Below are positions 54,086 through 61,904 of a stretch of 64,000 nucleotides of DNA, piece after piece. The stretch comes from Flavobacterium galactosidilyticum (GTDB lineage Bacteria > Bacteroidota > Bacteroidia > Flavobacteriales > Flavobacteriaceae), in NCBI RefSeq assembly GCF_020911945.1, contig NZ_CP087135.1:186001-250000 (forward strand), in the 5' to 3' direction. Each line of letters begins with the position of its first letter. The stretch's first letter is position 1. A program made the position numbers and the translations under genes. A model generated the notes under the pieces. That model saw only the letters and a program-made list of their open reading frames with translations, made no database searches and was not told the DNA's origin.

Positions 54086-55033
54086 TTATTTCAATTTGAG
54101 TATAAGTTTTGTCCAGTTTTCGTCAACTAATGGTGCGTAATGGTCTCCGTCTTCGATTTTTATCAGAGTTTTATCTTTTGATTTTGAATTTTCATATATT
54201 TTTTCGGACATTGAAAAGGGCAGATTTTCGTCCTTTGTTCCGTGTAATAAAATTAACTTTCCAAAATAATTTTTAATGTTTTCTGAATTGTTTCCTTCCT
54301 TAGAAAATTCAGATTTTTTAATTTCCGAAAAATTGAAATATGGTTTTGCCCAAAATGGCGCTAAGCCTATGAAATAATCTGCAACATCATCTATATTTGA
54401 TGCAGGTGCTAATAGTGCTAATTTTGGAATTTTATTATCTGTTGCTAATTTAGTTGCGAAAACAGTTCCCAATGAATGCCCTACTACAAAATCGACTGAA
54501 TTGGAAGAATTTACGAATTCAAAGAAATTCTGATTAATTTTAAATTGAGTTGAAAAATTGGAATCTCCCTTTGAGTAACCATTTCCATTATAAACAATCA
54601 CATAAATTTTTACGCTGTCTTTCTTTGAAAGTTCTGTTAAGTCATCAAGCATATTAAATATATTAAACTGATTGCCTAACATATATATACCTGCCTTTTT
54701 ATAAGTCCTTGGTGTTATCGTATAAAATTCAGATTTAGAGTTTCTTTCAAATTTTTGAAATTTTCGTTTCAATATTGTTTGATTCAATTTGACTGAATCC
54801 TCTTTCGTAGATGAAATAAATTTATTCGCAGCGAAAACTATGGAGTCCTTTGTAATATACGTTAGATATTTTGCATCTAATTGATTAAATATATTTTTAT
54901 TGTCATATTTTGTTGGCGTATAAAACATAGTTTCTTTAACAACATTTTTACTTCGTAAATAAGGAATTGAAAATAAGTATAAGGCAATTAATACAAATAA
55001 AATAATTCCTAAAATTTTTAATGTTTTCTTCAT
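54086..55033 (-). CDS. Membrane-anchored alpha/beta hydrolase
   Basis: A 315-aa protein with an N-terminal helix (KILGIILFVLIALYLFSI), then an alpha/beta hydrolase fold: GHSLGT nucleophile elbow (Ser187), LLHGTKDENLP (acid, about 264) and EDGDHYAPL (His, about 298). A long polar insert (about 50-110) precedes the core. Lipase/esterase activity is likely, substrate unknown. Sole gene of its cassette, in second position from the recombinase. Confidence 0.82.
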   Translation of the reverse strand: MKKTLKILGIILFVLIALYLFSIPYLRSKNVVKETMFYTPTKYDNKNIFNQLDAKYLTYITKDSIVFAANKFISSTKEDSVKLNQTILKRKFQKFERNSKSEFYTITPRTYKKAGIYMLGNQFNIFNMLDDLTELSKKDSVKIYVIVYNGNGYSKGDSNFSTQFKINQNFFEFVNSSNSVDFVVGHSLGTVFATKLATDNKIPKLALLAPASNIDDVADYFIGLAPFWAKPYFNFSEIKKSEFSKEGNNSENIKNYFGKLILLHGTKDENLPFSMSEKIYENSKSKDKTLIKIEDGDHYAPLVDENWTKLILKLK

Positions 55034-55088
55034 TTAGCTGTTTTTTTTTCTTAAATATCGTTTATTTTATGCGGTTTGTTGAAATGAC

Positions 55089-55220
55089 GCACAACGTTCC
55101 CGCGCTACACGCAGTTTGGGACTAAATTAAGCCCTATTTTCGGATTTGCCAAATCTTCCAAATACAAAACCATATTTAAATTAAACCAAATACCCAAATT
55201 GCTTGTAGCGTGTGTTGGCG
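55089..55220 (-). repeat. attC-like site 37
   Basis: GCACAAC to GTTGGCG, core distance 121; identical to site 14. Belongs to the cassette next to the attI-like site. Confidence 0.9.
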
Positions 55221-55230
55221 GATCGGCTTT

Positions 55231-56274
55231 TTATTTATTCTTGTTTTCGTATTCTTTTTCTGCTTCTATTAAAGGTCTGTGCCAGTCCCATAATTCTTCA
55301 AGAGTTTTTAATTCAGAATTTACAGGATTACTTGCACTAAATGCTTCATCCGGAGTCATTGGTAAAATATGTTGGAAATAACTTTCGCTTGTTCTTCTTG
55401 GATTATCAGCAAGTGAACTTTCAAAAAAATTATTTGAATAATCATAATGATGTGAATGAATAAAATTATCCCAACTTTCTCTAACAGTTTCTTCATCACG
55501 AATGTCAATTATCTCAAACTGCTCCATATTTCTTTTTTCTCCAGTTCCCCAAGATTCATTTAGCAGTTGGACAGCTTCAAGGTCTGATTTCGGAGCGCCA
55601 TAACCAAAAATTGTTACAAGTTTAGTTGAATCAGAATTTAACCAATATTTTAATCTATCCCATTCAGTATTTATGAATTCGTCATCAGTATAATTTTTTT
55701 GCTCAATTGGATATAACAGTTTAGTTGGTTCAAAATATCCACCGTCTTTCCGCATATACATTCCAGCAGGTCCACATCTTTTGTCTTCTGCACTATATCC
55801 AATTGCAACGTTTCCGTGAAGAAATGAAAGTCTTGGTAAATCGTTTGTAAATTCTCTATTTCTTATCCAAGCTTGGTAAAGAAAAGGATCCCAATGAAAA
55901 GTTGCAATTAGATCTTTTCCTCGAAGTGAAAGAACGAGATAATCATAAATTGTAGGCTCATTTGGTAATTGCATATCTCCAAAATATTCAGATATTCTAA
56001 ACTCAATTTCTTTAATTAAATCAGATTTTGGATTGTCTTTATGAAGATTACTATATAATGTTTCAAAATTTTTAGCAATTAGATTTTCAGGTAAATTACT
56101 AATTAAATCTTCAAGTCCTAAAATCTCAATAAAATTGTCCATTGAAGGCAATTTTTTTCCATATAATTCGCCATTTCTAAAAGTTGAAGCAATGCTTGCA
56201 CCAGCTCCAAGAATTACGACGTGACCTCCGCCACCCATTACAGTTTTAATTCTATCTTCTTTTGTCTTTGGCAT
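55231..56274 (-). CDS. SIR2-like protein, copy 2 of 2 (first cassette)
   Basis: Protein identical to 27068-28111. This 1227-bp cassette (55093-56319) is directly next to the attI-like site, the place where a newly inserted cassette would be expected. Confidence 0.75.
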   Translation of the reverse strand: MPKTKEDRIKTVMGGGGHVVILGAGASIASTFRNGELYGKKLPSMDNFIEILGLEDLISNLPENLIAKNFETLYSNLHKDNPKSDLIKEIEFRISEYFGDMQLPNEPTIYDYLVLSLRGKDLIATFHWDPFLYQAWIRNREFTNDLPRLSFLHGNVAIGYSAEDKRCGPAGMYMRKDGGYFEPTKLLYPIEQKNYTDDEFINTEWDRLKYWLNSDSTKLVTIFGYGAPKSDLEAVQLLNESWGTGEKRNMEQFEIIDIRDEETVRESWDNFIHSHHYDYSNNFFESSLADNPRRTSESYFQHILPMTPDEAFSASNPVNSELKTLEELWDWHRPLIEAEKEYENKNK

Positions 56275-56315
56275 AATATTATATTTTATGTTTTCCGATT
56301 TTTTTTGAAGCTGTC

Positions 56316-56378
56316 CGCCAACTTGTATATATGCGCTACAAAGTAGCGCATAGCCACCCAGAAAAGGGTGTATACACG
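56316..56378 (-). other. attI-like recombination site
   Basis: The last cassette end CCGCCAAC is followed not by attC arms but by TTGTATATAT and a perfect hairpin TATGCGCTAC-aaa-GTAGCGCATA (56330-56352). Then come CACCC-agaaaa-GGGTG (56355-56370) and the palindrome GTGTATACAC (56368-56377). GCGCTAC also begins the arms of attC-like sites 14, 21 and 37. It lies between the first cassette and the recombinase gene, as attI does in integrons. No T-run follows on the minus strand, so it is not a simple terminator. Confidence 0.75.
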
Positions 56379-56424
56379 CTATTTGGTTGCGTTTTGTTAT
56401 TCTTTCAAATGTATTAAATTATTC

Positions 56425-57468
56425 TTACAAATCATCAAATGGACTTTTTATTTGTTGCAAACTTTTCGTACTTACGTGAGTATAAATTTCGGTGGTTTTA
56501 CTGCTATTGTGTCCCAGCAATTCTTGGATATAACGTAAATCGGTTCCGCTTTCCAATAAATGGGTAGCATAACTGTGACGGAGCCAATGAAGAGTAACAG
56601 GTTTTGAGATTCCTGCTTTTTGCACCGCTTGCTTTATTACTTGTTGTAGGCTTCGTGCGTCGTAGGATGTTCCTGCTTTTTGGCCTTCAAATAAATAGGC
56701 AGTGGGTTGGTAAACTTTAAAATATTCCCGTAACATTTCCAATATCTTCGGACTTAACGGGGTGATTCTATCTTTCTTTCCTTTCGCATTTTTTAACATT
56801 ACAAGATTCCTTTTCGAATCAATATGAACAGGTTGCAGCGCTAATAATTCGCCACAACGCAATCCACAACTATAAATTAAGCTCAACATCATTTTGTGTT
56901 TAATGTTGCTATGCGCATTCAATATCAATTTTACTTCCTCCTTACTCAATACATTAGGCAAAACTTTAGCGCGTTTGGGACGATGAATCTTGTCGAACTC
57001 TATTTTGGTATCTAACACCGTTTTAAAAAATAGTTTGATCGCATTAACAATTTGGTTTTGATACGATGCCGATAAATTATTATTCAAAATATACTCATTA
57101 TTGTATCGTATAACATCGTCATTCGTGATTTCGGCAACTGGCTTTTCGTTGTAGAATATCAGAAAGGATTTTAAAGCTTCGGTATAGGTTTTTATGGTAT
57201 TCTCACTGTACCGTTTGGATAGTAGCCAGTATCTGAATTTTTCTATTTGCACTGTTCCTTCTGCCGAAGGACGTTTGATAGGCGTTTCGATAATCTGAAA
57301 CTTCATTCGGTTCTCTAGGGTGTCAGGCAAGTGCCATACGCCTAGCGTTTGGCTCCATCGCGAGCCTTCTTGTTGCTTCATACGGGCAATCCAATCTGGA
57401 TTTTTTTCGAAATAAATGGCGATTCGGCTTTCACCACGATGTTTGATTAGTTTCGCTGTCCAGTTCAT
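56425..57468 (-). CDS. Tyrosine recombinase, candidate cassette integrase
   Basis: A 347-aa protein. Residues 1-60 form a small extra domain (WIARMKQQEGSRWSQTLGVW) common in Bacteroidota recombinases. The SAM-like core-binding domain spans about 70-155, and the catalytic domain has Arg204 (GLRCGELL), Lys231/232 (KGKKDR), His294-x-x-Arg297 (HWLRHSY), His320 (LGHNSS) and Tyr329 (TEIYTHV). It ends IKSPFDDL, as IntI proteins end. Only about 25 residues separate the helix after KKDR from the next conserved helix, so the roughly 30-residue IntI-specific insertion is absent. It lies upstream of the cassettes in the same orientation. Confidence 0.9.
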   Translation of the reverse strand: MNWTAKLIKHRGESRIAIYFEKNPDWIARMKQQEGSRWSQTLGVWHLPDTLENRMKFQIIETPIKRPSAEGTVQIEKFRYWLLSKRYSENTIKTYTEALKSFLIFYNEKPVAEITNDDVIRYNNEYILNNNLSASYQNQIVNAIKLFFKTVLDTKIEFDKIHRPKRAKVLPNVLSKEEVKLILNAHSNIKHKMMLSLIYSCGLRCGELLALQPVHIDSKRNLVMLKNAKGKKDRITPLSPKILEMLREYFKVYQPTAYLFEGQKAGTSYDARSLQQVIKQAVQKAGISKPVTLHWLRHSYATHLLESGTDLRYIQELLGHNSSKTTEIYTHVSTKSLQQIKSPFDDL

Positions 57469-57604
57469 GGGCGTATAATTGAACTATAAAGATAAGAGAA
57501 ATTATTTCAGAAGACAGAAGGGAGATTGTATATTCTACTACAGTTGCTTTTTTTAGCGCTGTATACCTCATCTACTTAAGCAAAAAAAGGCACCTCTCAG
57601 AATC

Positions 57605-57730
57605 TTACCACCTCTTCCCCCTACTCTTCCAGCTTTCATTATAATGCCTATCCCTCTCATAAATCTTCCCTCTCAGATAAAGACCTAAAAACCAAACCAC
57701 AATAAATCCTATTATTTCATACCATTCCAT
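57605..57730 (-). CDS. Small membrane protein, 41 aa
   Basis: ATG at 57730: MEWYEIIGFIVVWFLGLYLR, then a basic, aromatic tail (KIYERDRHYNESWKSRGKRW). One membrane helix with a positively charged inside end. The composition is protein-like and I recall similar tiny flavobacterial proteins. Not recognised by function. It lies between the recombinase and the XRE gene on the same strand. Confidence 0.45.
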   Translation of the reverse strand: MEWYEIIGFIVVWFLGLYLRGKIYERDRHYNESWKSRGKRW

Positions 57731-57883
57731 ACCTCAAATATAGAACGTATAGAAAGTCATTCTTTAGCATGAAATCAATTCCTCCGTTTTCGACAAGCTT
57801 TAATCCCGAATTGACAAGTAGTATGTATCACTATTAAACAAAAAGACACGCCTAGCCATCTCTTTTTTGTGCTAACTACTAAA

Positions 57884-58108
57884 TTACTCAAATAATATCT
57901 TAATGTCTACTTTTAAAGCCTTTGCTATTTTGGTAAGAGTTTTAACTGTTGGATTACTTTCGCCTCTTTCGATTCTTCTAATCTGATTTTCTGACATACC
58001 TACTTCAATAGATAATTTGGATTGAGAAAAATCTGTTGTTTCTTCTCTAATCCTCCTTATAGTAGCCCCAAGTGCAATCTGTACCCTATTTAATTCTTTT
58101 TCTTCCAC
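57884..58108 (-). CDS. XRE-family helix-turn-helix regulator
   Basis: A 74-aa one-domain repressor-type protein: TIRRIREETTDFSQSKLSIE, VGMSENQIRRIERGESNPTV, TLTKIAKALKVDI. This is a complete HTH_3 domain and nothing more. A palindrome 34 nt upstream of its start (58142-58159) suggests self-regulation. It is transcribed toward the recombinase and could regulate it, which is inference. Confidence 0.9.
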   Translation of the reverse strand: MEEKELNRVQIALGATIRRIREETTDFSQSKLSIEVGMSENQIRRIERGESNPTVKTLTKIAKALKVDIKILFE

Positions 58109-58141
58109 ATGATAAATTTGCGTTATAAAAAAATATTAATC

Positions 58142-58159
58142 CCACACATATATGTGTGG
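58142..58159. promoter_or_regulatory. Perfect 18-bp palindrome, likely XRE operator
   Basis: CCACACATATATGTGTGG just upstream of the XRE gene. On the plus strand TATATTTG (about 58177-58184) follows, fitting the Bacteroidota -7 consensus TAnnTTTG, so the palindrome may control divergent transcription. Confidence 0.6.
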
Positions 58160-58255
58160 TATGGTATTTTTTTATTATATTTGCTTTTGAATACATATAT
58201 TTGCGATCCTTCAAATAAAATATTGAAGCATTCGCTTAGAATCTAGCTCTTGAAA

Positions 58256-58339
58256 ACTGGTAATTTTTGCAACTAGATGATAAGTAAGATGCTCACGTCC
58301 CATGGCGTGGGCTCACTTATTGTTGCACGGTATACCAGT
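58256..58339. other. Long nested hairpin, possible structured RNA
   Basis: Outer arms ACTGGTA ... GCAAC and GTTGC ... TACCAGT enclose an inner pair ATAAGTAAG / CTCACTTAT and a tip CACGtCCCATGGcGTGGG. The pairing is nested over 84 nt. No protein frame explains it. Confidence 0.5.
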
Positions 58340-58640
58340 ACCTCAAGGGCAGTAAGCTGAGTTCCATGCCATTTTTTTTGTCCAATATTTAGGTAAAACT
58401 CAACTTCATTCTTAGCACCGCTTCTTCATTTTCGTAGTCTCGCAGCAGTTTAACCCGCAAAACCCGCATGCCTATGAGTAAAATAAAAACACATCCCTAA
58501 AACAGCCTAAGCTAAACCTTAGCAGTGGTTTGAATCACTAAACCACAAAATCCCAGTTAAGAAAACGCCCTTTTCATAACTGGCACAAGATTCCTATGCC
58601 AACTTTAAACCAATAACCCATGACCAATAACTAAGAAATA
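58340..58640. other. Gene-free stretch
   Basis: No supported gene on either strand. It contains ctcaagggcagtaagctgag next to the hairpin, a further small inverted repeat, and otherwise unremarkable AT-rich sequence. Confidence 0.4.
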
Positions 58641-58710
58641 CCTGCACCGATAGGTCCATTGAATAATCGCCTAGTTAATTTAATTTGAATTTGTTAATAA
58701 AAGGTGCAGG
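58641..58710. repeat. REP-like dispersed element, right copy
   Basis: Bounded by the inverted pair CCTGCACC and GGTGCAGG, with the inner core taatttaatttgaattt shared with 6489-6557, in the same orientation. Confidence 0.6.
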
Positions 58711-58790
58711 TTATTTATTCCTACCTAACAACCATAAACTAACACCAAAACCCCTCGCCTATGACAAAATAATAAGCACATAAAAAAAGG

Positions 58791-58827
58791 CCCTCTAAAT
58801 CAGGTCGGAAAACTAGCATAGAGGACC
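58791..58827 (+). promoter_or_regulatory. Leader hairpin before susC
   Basis: GGCCCTCTA and TAGAGGACC can pair around a 19-nt loop, about 40 nt before the susC start. A leader structure or attenuator is possible; the evidence is only the pairing. Confidence 0.3.
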
Positions 58828-58869
58828 ATCGCAAACAAAACTAACGTTTCACTTAACTAAACCAATATT

Positions 58870-61800
58870 ATGAAAAATTTTTCATTAAACAAGGGATTGG
58901 GAGCACTTTGGTATCCGCTTATTTTCAGCTTTTACCTCTGTTGTACACCTGCTCTAGCAAACAACAGACTGAGGCAAAATCAGTCGCTACCACAACAAAA
59001 CCAAATAAGCGGTACCATTACTGATGGCATCAATCCTTTACCCGGTGTAACAATTTCTATAAAAGGAAAAGCTACAACCGTTACTATCTCTGACGTGGAT
59101 GGGAAATATACTCTGACAGCATCGCCCAACGACATTCTTGTTTTTACGTTCATCGGATTTAAAACCGTTACAATACCAATTAATGCTCGCTCCGTTGTAG
59201 ACATCAAGATGCAAGAGGATGCTACCCAACTGCAGGAAGTTAGTGTCAACGCAGGTTACTATAGCGTTAAAGAAAGTGAGCGCACCGGAAGTATTGCTAA
59301 AATCACATCAAAGGATATTGAAAAACAACCGGTAACGAATGTTCTTGCTACCATGCAGGGACGCATGGCGGGAGTCAATATTATTCAGGAAACTGGGATT
59401 GCCGGAGGAGGATTTTCGATACAAATACGGGGTCAGAACAGTTTGCGTACTATTGCAAACGACCCGCTATACATTATAGATGGCGTACCCTATTCATCAG
59501 AATCTATAGGTAACAGTATTACTTCGCTCGTACTTTCAAAAGCATCAAGTCCTCTTAACAGCATCAATCCAGATACTATTGAAAGTATTGAAGTGCTTAA
59601 AGATGCCGATGCAACTGCCATATATGGTTCTAGAGGAGCCAATGGTGTAGTATTGATTACAACTAAAAAAGGCAAAGAAGGGAAAACGAAATTTACTGCG
59701 AACCTTTCAAGCGGTTTGGGGCAGATTACCAGATATATGGACTTGATGGATACCCAACAATACCTGCAAATGCGCAAACAAGCCTATGTAAATGATGGCA
59801 TAACGACCTACCCTTCTAATGCCTACGATTTAAACGGCAAATGGGATGCTAATAGGTACACCGATTGGCAAAAAATCTTAATTGGGGGAACAGCCGAATT
59901 CACAAATCTGGGAACAACTGTATCCGCAGGCAATGCACAAACCCAGTTTCTAATAAGCGGGAATTACGCCAAGCAAACTACCGTAATGCCGGGTGATTTT
60001 AGCTATAAAAAAAACGGCATACTATTGAATCTAAATCACGAATCGGAAAACAAGAAATTTAAAATTAATTTCTCAGCTGGTTACACACTACAGGATAATA
60101 ACCAGCCCTCAACTGATTTTACAAGAGAAGCCAGAACCATTGCGCCTAATGCCCCTGCCCTTTATGATGATATGGGGCATCTAAATTGGAAATTTTTCAA
60201 TAACCCTTTGAGAAATCTCGAAGGAAAATTTAAGTCTAAAACTAATGATTTAATCACTAACACACAGTTATCCTATCAGATACTTCCGAAACTGGAAGTA
60301 AAATCCAGTTTTGGCTATACAGATTTGGGTCATATAGAGACGAGCACATCACCATCCACCATATACAACCCCGCTTTTGGTTTTGGTAGCGAATCCTCAA
60401 CACTATTCCTAGATAATGCAAAGCGACAATCCTGGATTGCAGAGCCACAGTTAAATTGGAAAAAAAATTTAAGCAATGGAAGGATAGAGCTGCTCCTAGG
60501 CAGTACTTTTCAAGAACAAAAAGGCCACCAATTGCTACAGCAAGGAACAGGATTCTCCAGCAACAATTTGATATACAACCTGGCTGCAGCCAATACCAAT
60601 TCCATACTGAATAATATGGAAAGCATTTATAGATACCAAGCCTTTTTTGGTCGCATCAACTATAATTGGCTTGATAGGTATTTAATTAATATAACAGGAC
60701 GTAGGGACGGATCCAGTCGTTTCGGCACTGGAAATCAGTTTGCTAACTTTGGAGCTATTGGAGGAGCTTGGTTATTCTCCAAAGAAACTGCCCTTATTAA
60801 TACGTTTTTAAGTTTTGGAAAACTTCGGGCAAGCTACGGAACCAGCGGTAATGATCAAATTGGCGATTACCAATATCTTGACACCTACTCTTCTTCCGGA
60901 TCCAACTACCAAGGCACAATTGGTTTATATCCAACGCGATTGTTCAATCCAAATTTTGCATGGGAATCCAATAAAAAATTGGAAATAGCCTTAGAAGCCG
61001 GTTTCCTCAAAGACAGACTGTTTTTTACCGCCAGTGGGTACAGCAATCGCTCTTCAAATCAATTGGTGGGTACTCCATTGCCTGCTACAACTGGATTCAC
61101 CTCTATTCAGGCGAACTTAAATGCTACTGTAGAAAATAAAGGAATTGAATTGACTTTGCGCACCGTTAATTTTCAAAAAAGCCAATTCAATTGGACTACT
61201 AATTTTAATTTGACAATAGCTAAAAACAAATTGGTCTCTTTTCCTGATTTGAAAAGCTCAACTTACAGCCGGCAATTTGTAATTGGACAAGCTTTGAATA
61301 TCCAAAAGGTCTATCATTTAATTGGGGTAAACCCACAAACGGGCATCTATCAGTTTGAAGATGTGAACGAAGATGGTCAAATTACGGCTGCAGATGATAA
61401 ACAAACAGTAAAGGATTTAAATCCTAAATACTATGGAGGACTCCAAAACCAACTTAGATACAAGCATGTGCAATTGGATTTTCTGTTTCAATTTGTAAAA
61501 CAAGAAAATTGGAATGCCTCCACCATGTTTGGAGTTCCCGGCACCCGATCAAATCAAATAAGTGATGTTACCAACCATTGGCAAACATCGGGAGACACAA
61601 ACCCTTATCAGGCATATACTTCTGGAACAAATTCAAGTGCTGTTCAAGCCTATTACAACTATGTAGAAAGTGATGCCGCTATAACGGACGCCTCTTACAT
61701 TCGTTTAAAAAACATTTCCCTTTCTTATGTAGTCCCAGAAAAATGGACAAAAAACATGCAATGTCGTCTCTCCATTCAAGGACAAAATATGGTAACTCTT

Positions 61801-61893
61801 ACCAAATACAAAGGAGCCGATCCTGAATTTAAAGCTATTGGGTATTTACCTCCGTTAAAAGTATTCACAAGCTCGATTCAGCTAACTTTTTAA
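58870..61893 (+). CDS. SusC/RagA-family TonB-linked outer-membrane transporter
   Basis: A 1007-aa outer-membrane barrel that imports large nutrients with its SusD lid using TonB energy. Signal peptide to about residue 30 (FYLCCTPALA), carboxypeptidase-D-like regulatory domain (46-115, ISGTITDGINPLPGVTISIK), plug (about 125-255, with LQGRMAGVNI-like TMQGRMAGVNI and AIYGSRGANGVVLITTKKG), then the barrel with INITGRRDGSSRFG and a final aromatic-ended strand SSIQLTF. Start chosen as the ATG before the signal peptide. susD follows 11 nt later. The substrate is unknown; the peptidase next door suggests peptides. Confidence 0.95.
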   Translation: MKNFSLNKGLGALWYPLIFSFYLCCTPALANNRLRQNQSLPQQNQISGTITDGINPLPGVTISIKGKATTVTISDVDGKYTLTASPNDILVFTFIGFKTVTIPINARSVVDIKMQEDATQLQEVSVNAGYYSVKESERTGSIAKITSKDIEKQPVTNVLATMQGRMAGVNIIQETGIAGGGFSIQIRGQNSLRTIANDPLYIIDGVPYSSESIGNSITSLVLSKASSPLNSINPDTIESIEVLKDADATAIYGSRGANGVVLITTKKGKEGKTKFTANLSSGLGQITRYMDLMDTQQYLQMRKQAYVNDGITTYPSNAYDLNGKWDANRYTDWQKILIGGTAEFTNLGTTVSAGNAQTQFLISGNYAKQTTVMPGDFSYKKNGILLNLNHESENKKFKINFSAGYTLQDNNQPSTDFTREARTIAPNAPALYDDMGHLNWKFFNNPLRNLEGKFKSKTNDLITNTQLSYQILPKLEVKSSFGYTDLGHIETSTSPSTIYNPAFGFGSESSTLFLDNAKRQSWIAEPQLNWKKNLSNGRIELLLGSTFQEQKGHQLLQQGTGFSSNNLIYNLAAANTNSILNNMESIYRYQAFFGRINYNWLDRYLINITGRRDGSSRFGTGNQFANFGAIGGAWLFSKETALINTFLSFGKLRASYGTSGNDQIGDYQYLDTYSSSGSNYQGTIGLYPTRLFNPNFAWESNKKLEIALEAGFLKDRLFFTASGYSNRSSNQLVGTPLPATTGFTSIQANLNATVENKGIELTLRTVNFQKSQFNWTTNFNLTIAKNKLVSFPDLKSSTYSRQFVIGQALNIQKVYHLIGVNPQTGIYQFEDVNEDGQITAADDKQTVKDLNPKYYGGLQNQLRYKHVQLDFLFQFVKQENWNASTMFGVPGTRSNQISDVTNHWQTSGDTNPYQAYTSGTNSSAVQAYYNYVESDAAITDASYIRLKNISLSYVVPEKWTKNMQCRLSIQGQNMVTLTKYKGADPEFKAIGYLPPLKVFTSSIQLTF

Positions 61894-61904
61894 TTTACAA
61901 AACC

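Larger units (their letters stand above)
8830..56378 (-). other. Integron-like cassette array (about 38 cassettes)
   Basis: A row of small genes separated by attC-like sites. Each site starts with RYYYAAC and ends with GTTRRRY-like cores on the plus strand and has two imperfectly complementary arms and a central loop. Cores are 113-123 nt apart in 33 of 37 sites; one is short (66), two are long (180, 183) and one (122) abuts an IS. Taking AAC as the crossover, the two ends of a cassette pair with each other across its gene. The array ends at an attI-like hairpin beside a tyrosine recombinase. Five cassette types occur two or three times as exact units. Confidence 0.9.

Noticed and set aside
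56330..56370. Rho-independent terminator of the recombinase
   Set aside because: The hairpins are strong but have no following T-run on the minus strand, and they share GCGCTAC with attC arms.
7240..56378. CRISPR array
   Set aside because: The repeats are 113-187-nt inverted structures separated by genes, not short direct repeats with uniform spacers; no cas genes.
56425..57468. Ordinary IntI integron integrase
   Set aside because: The spacing after the KKDR strand leaves no room for the IntI-specific segment.
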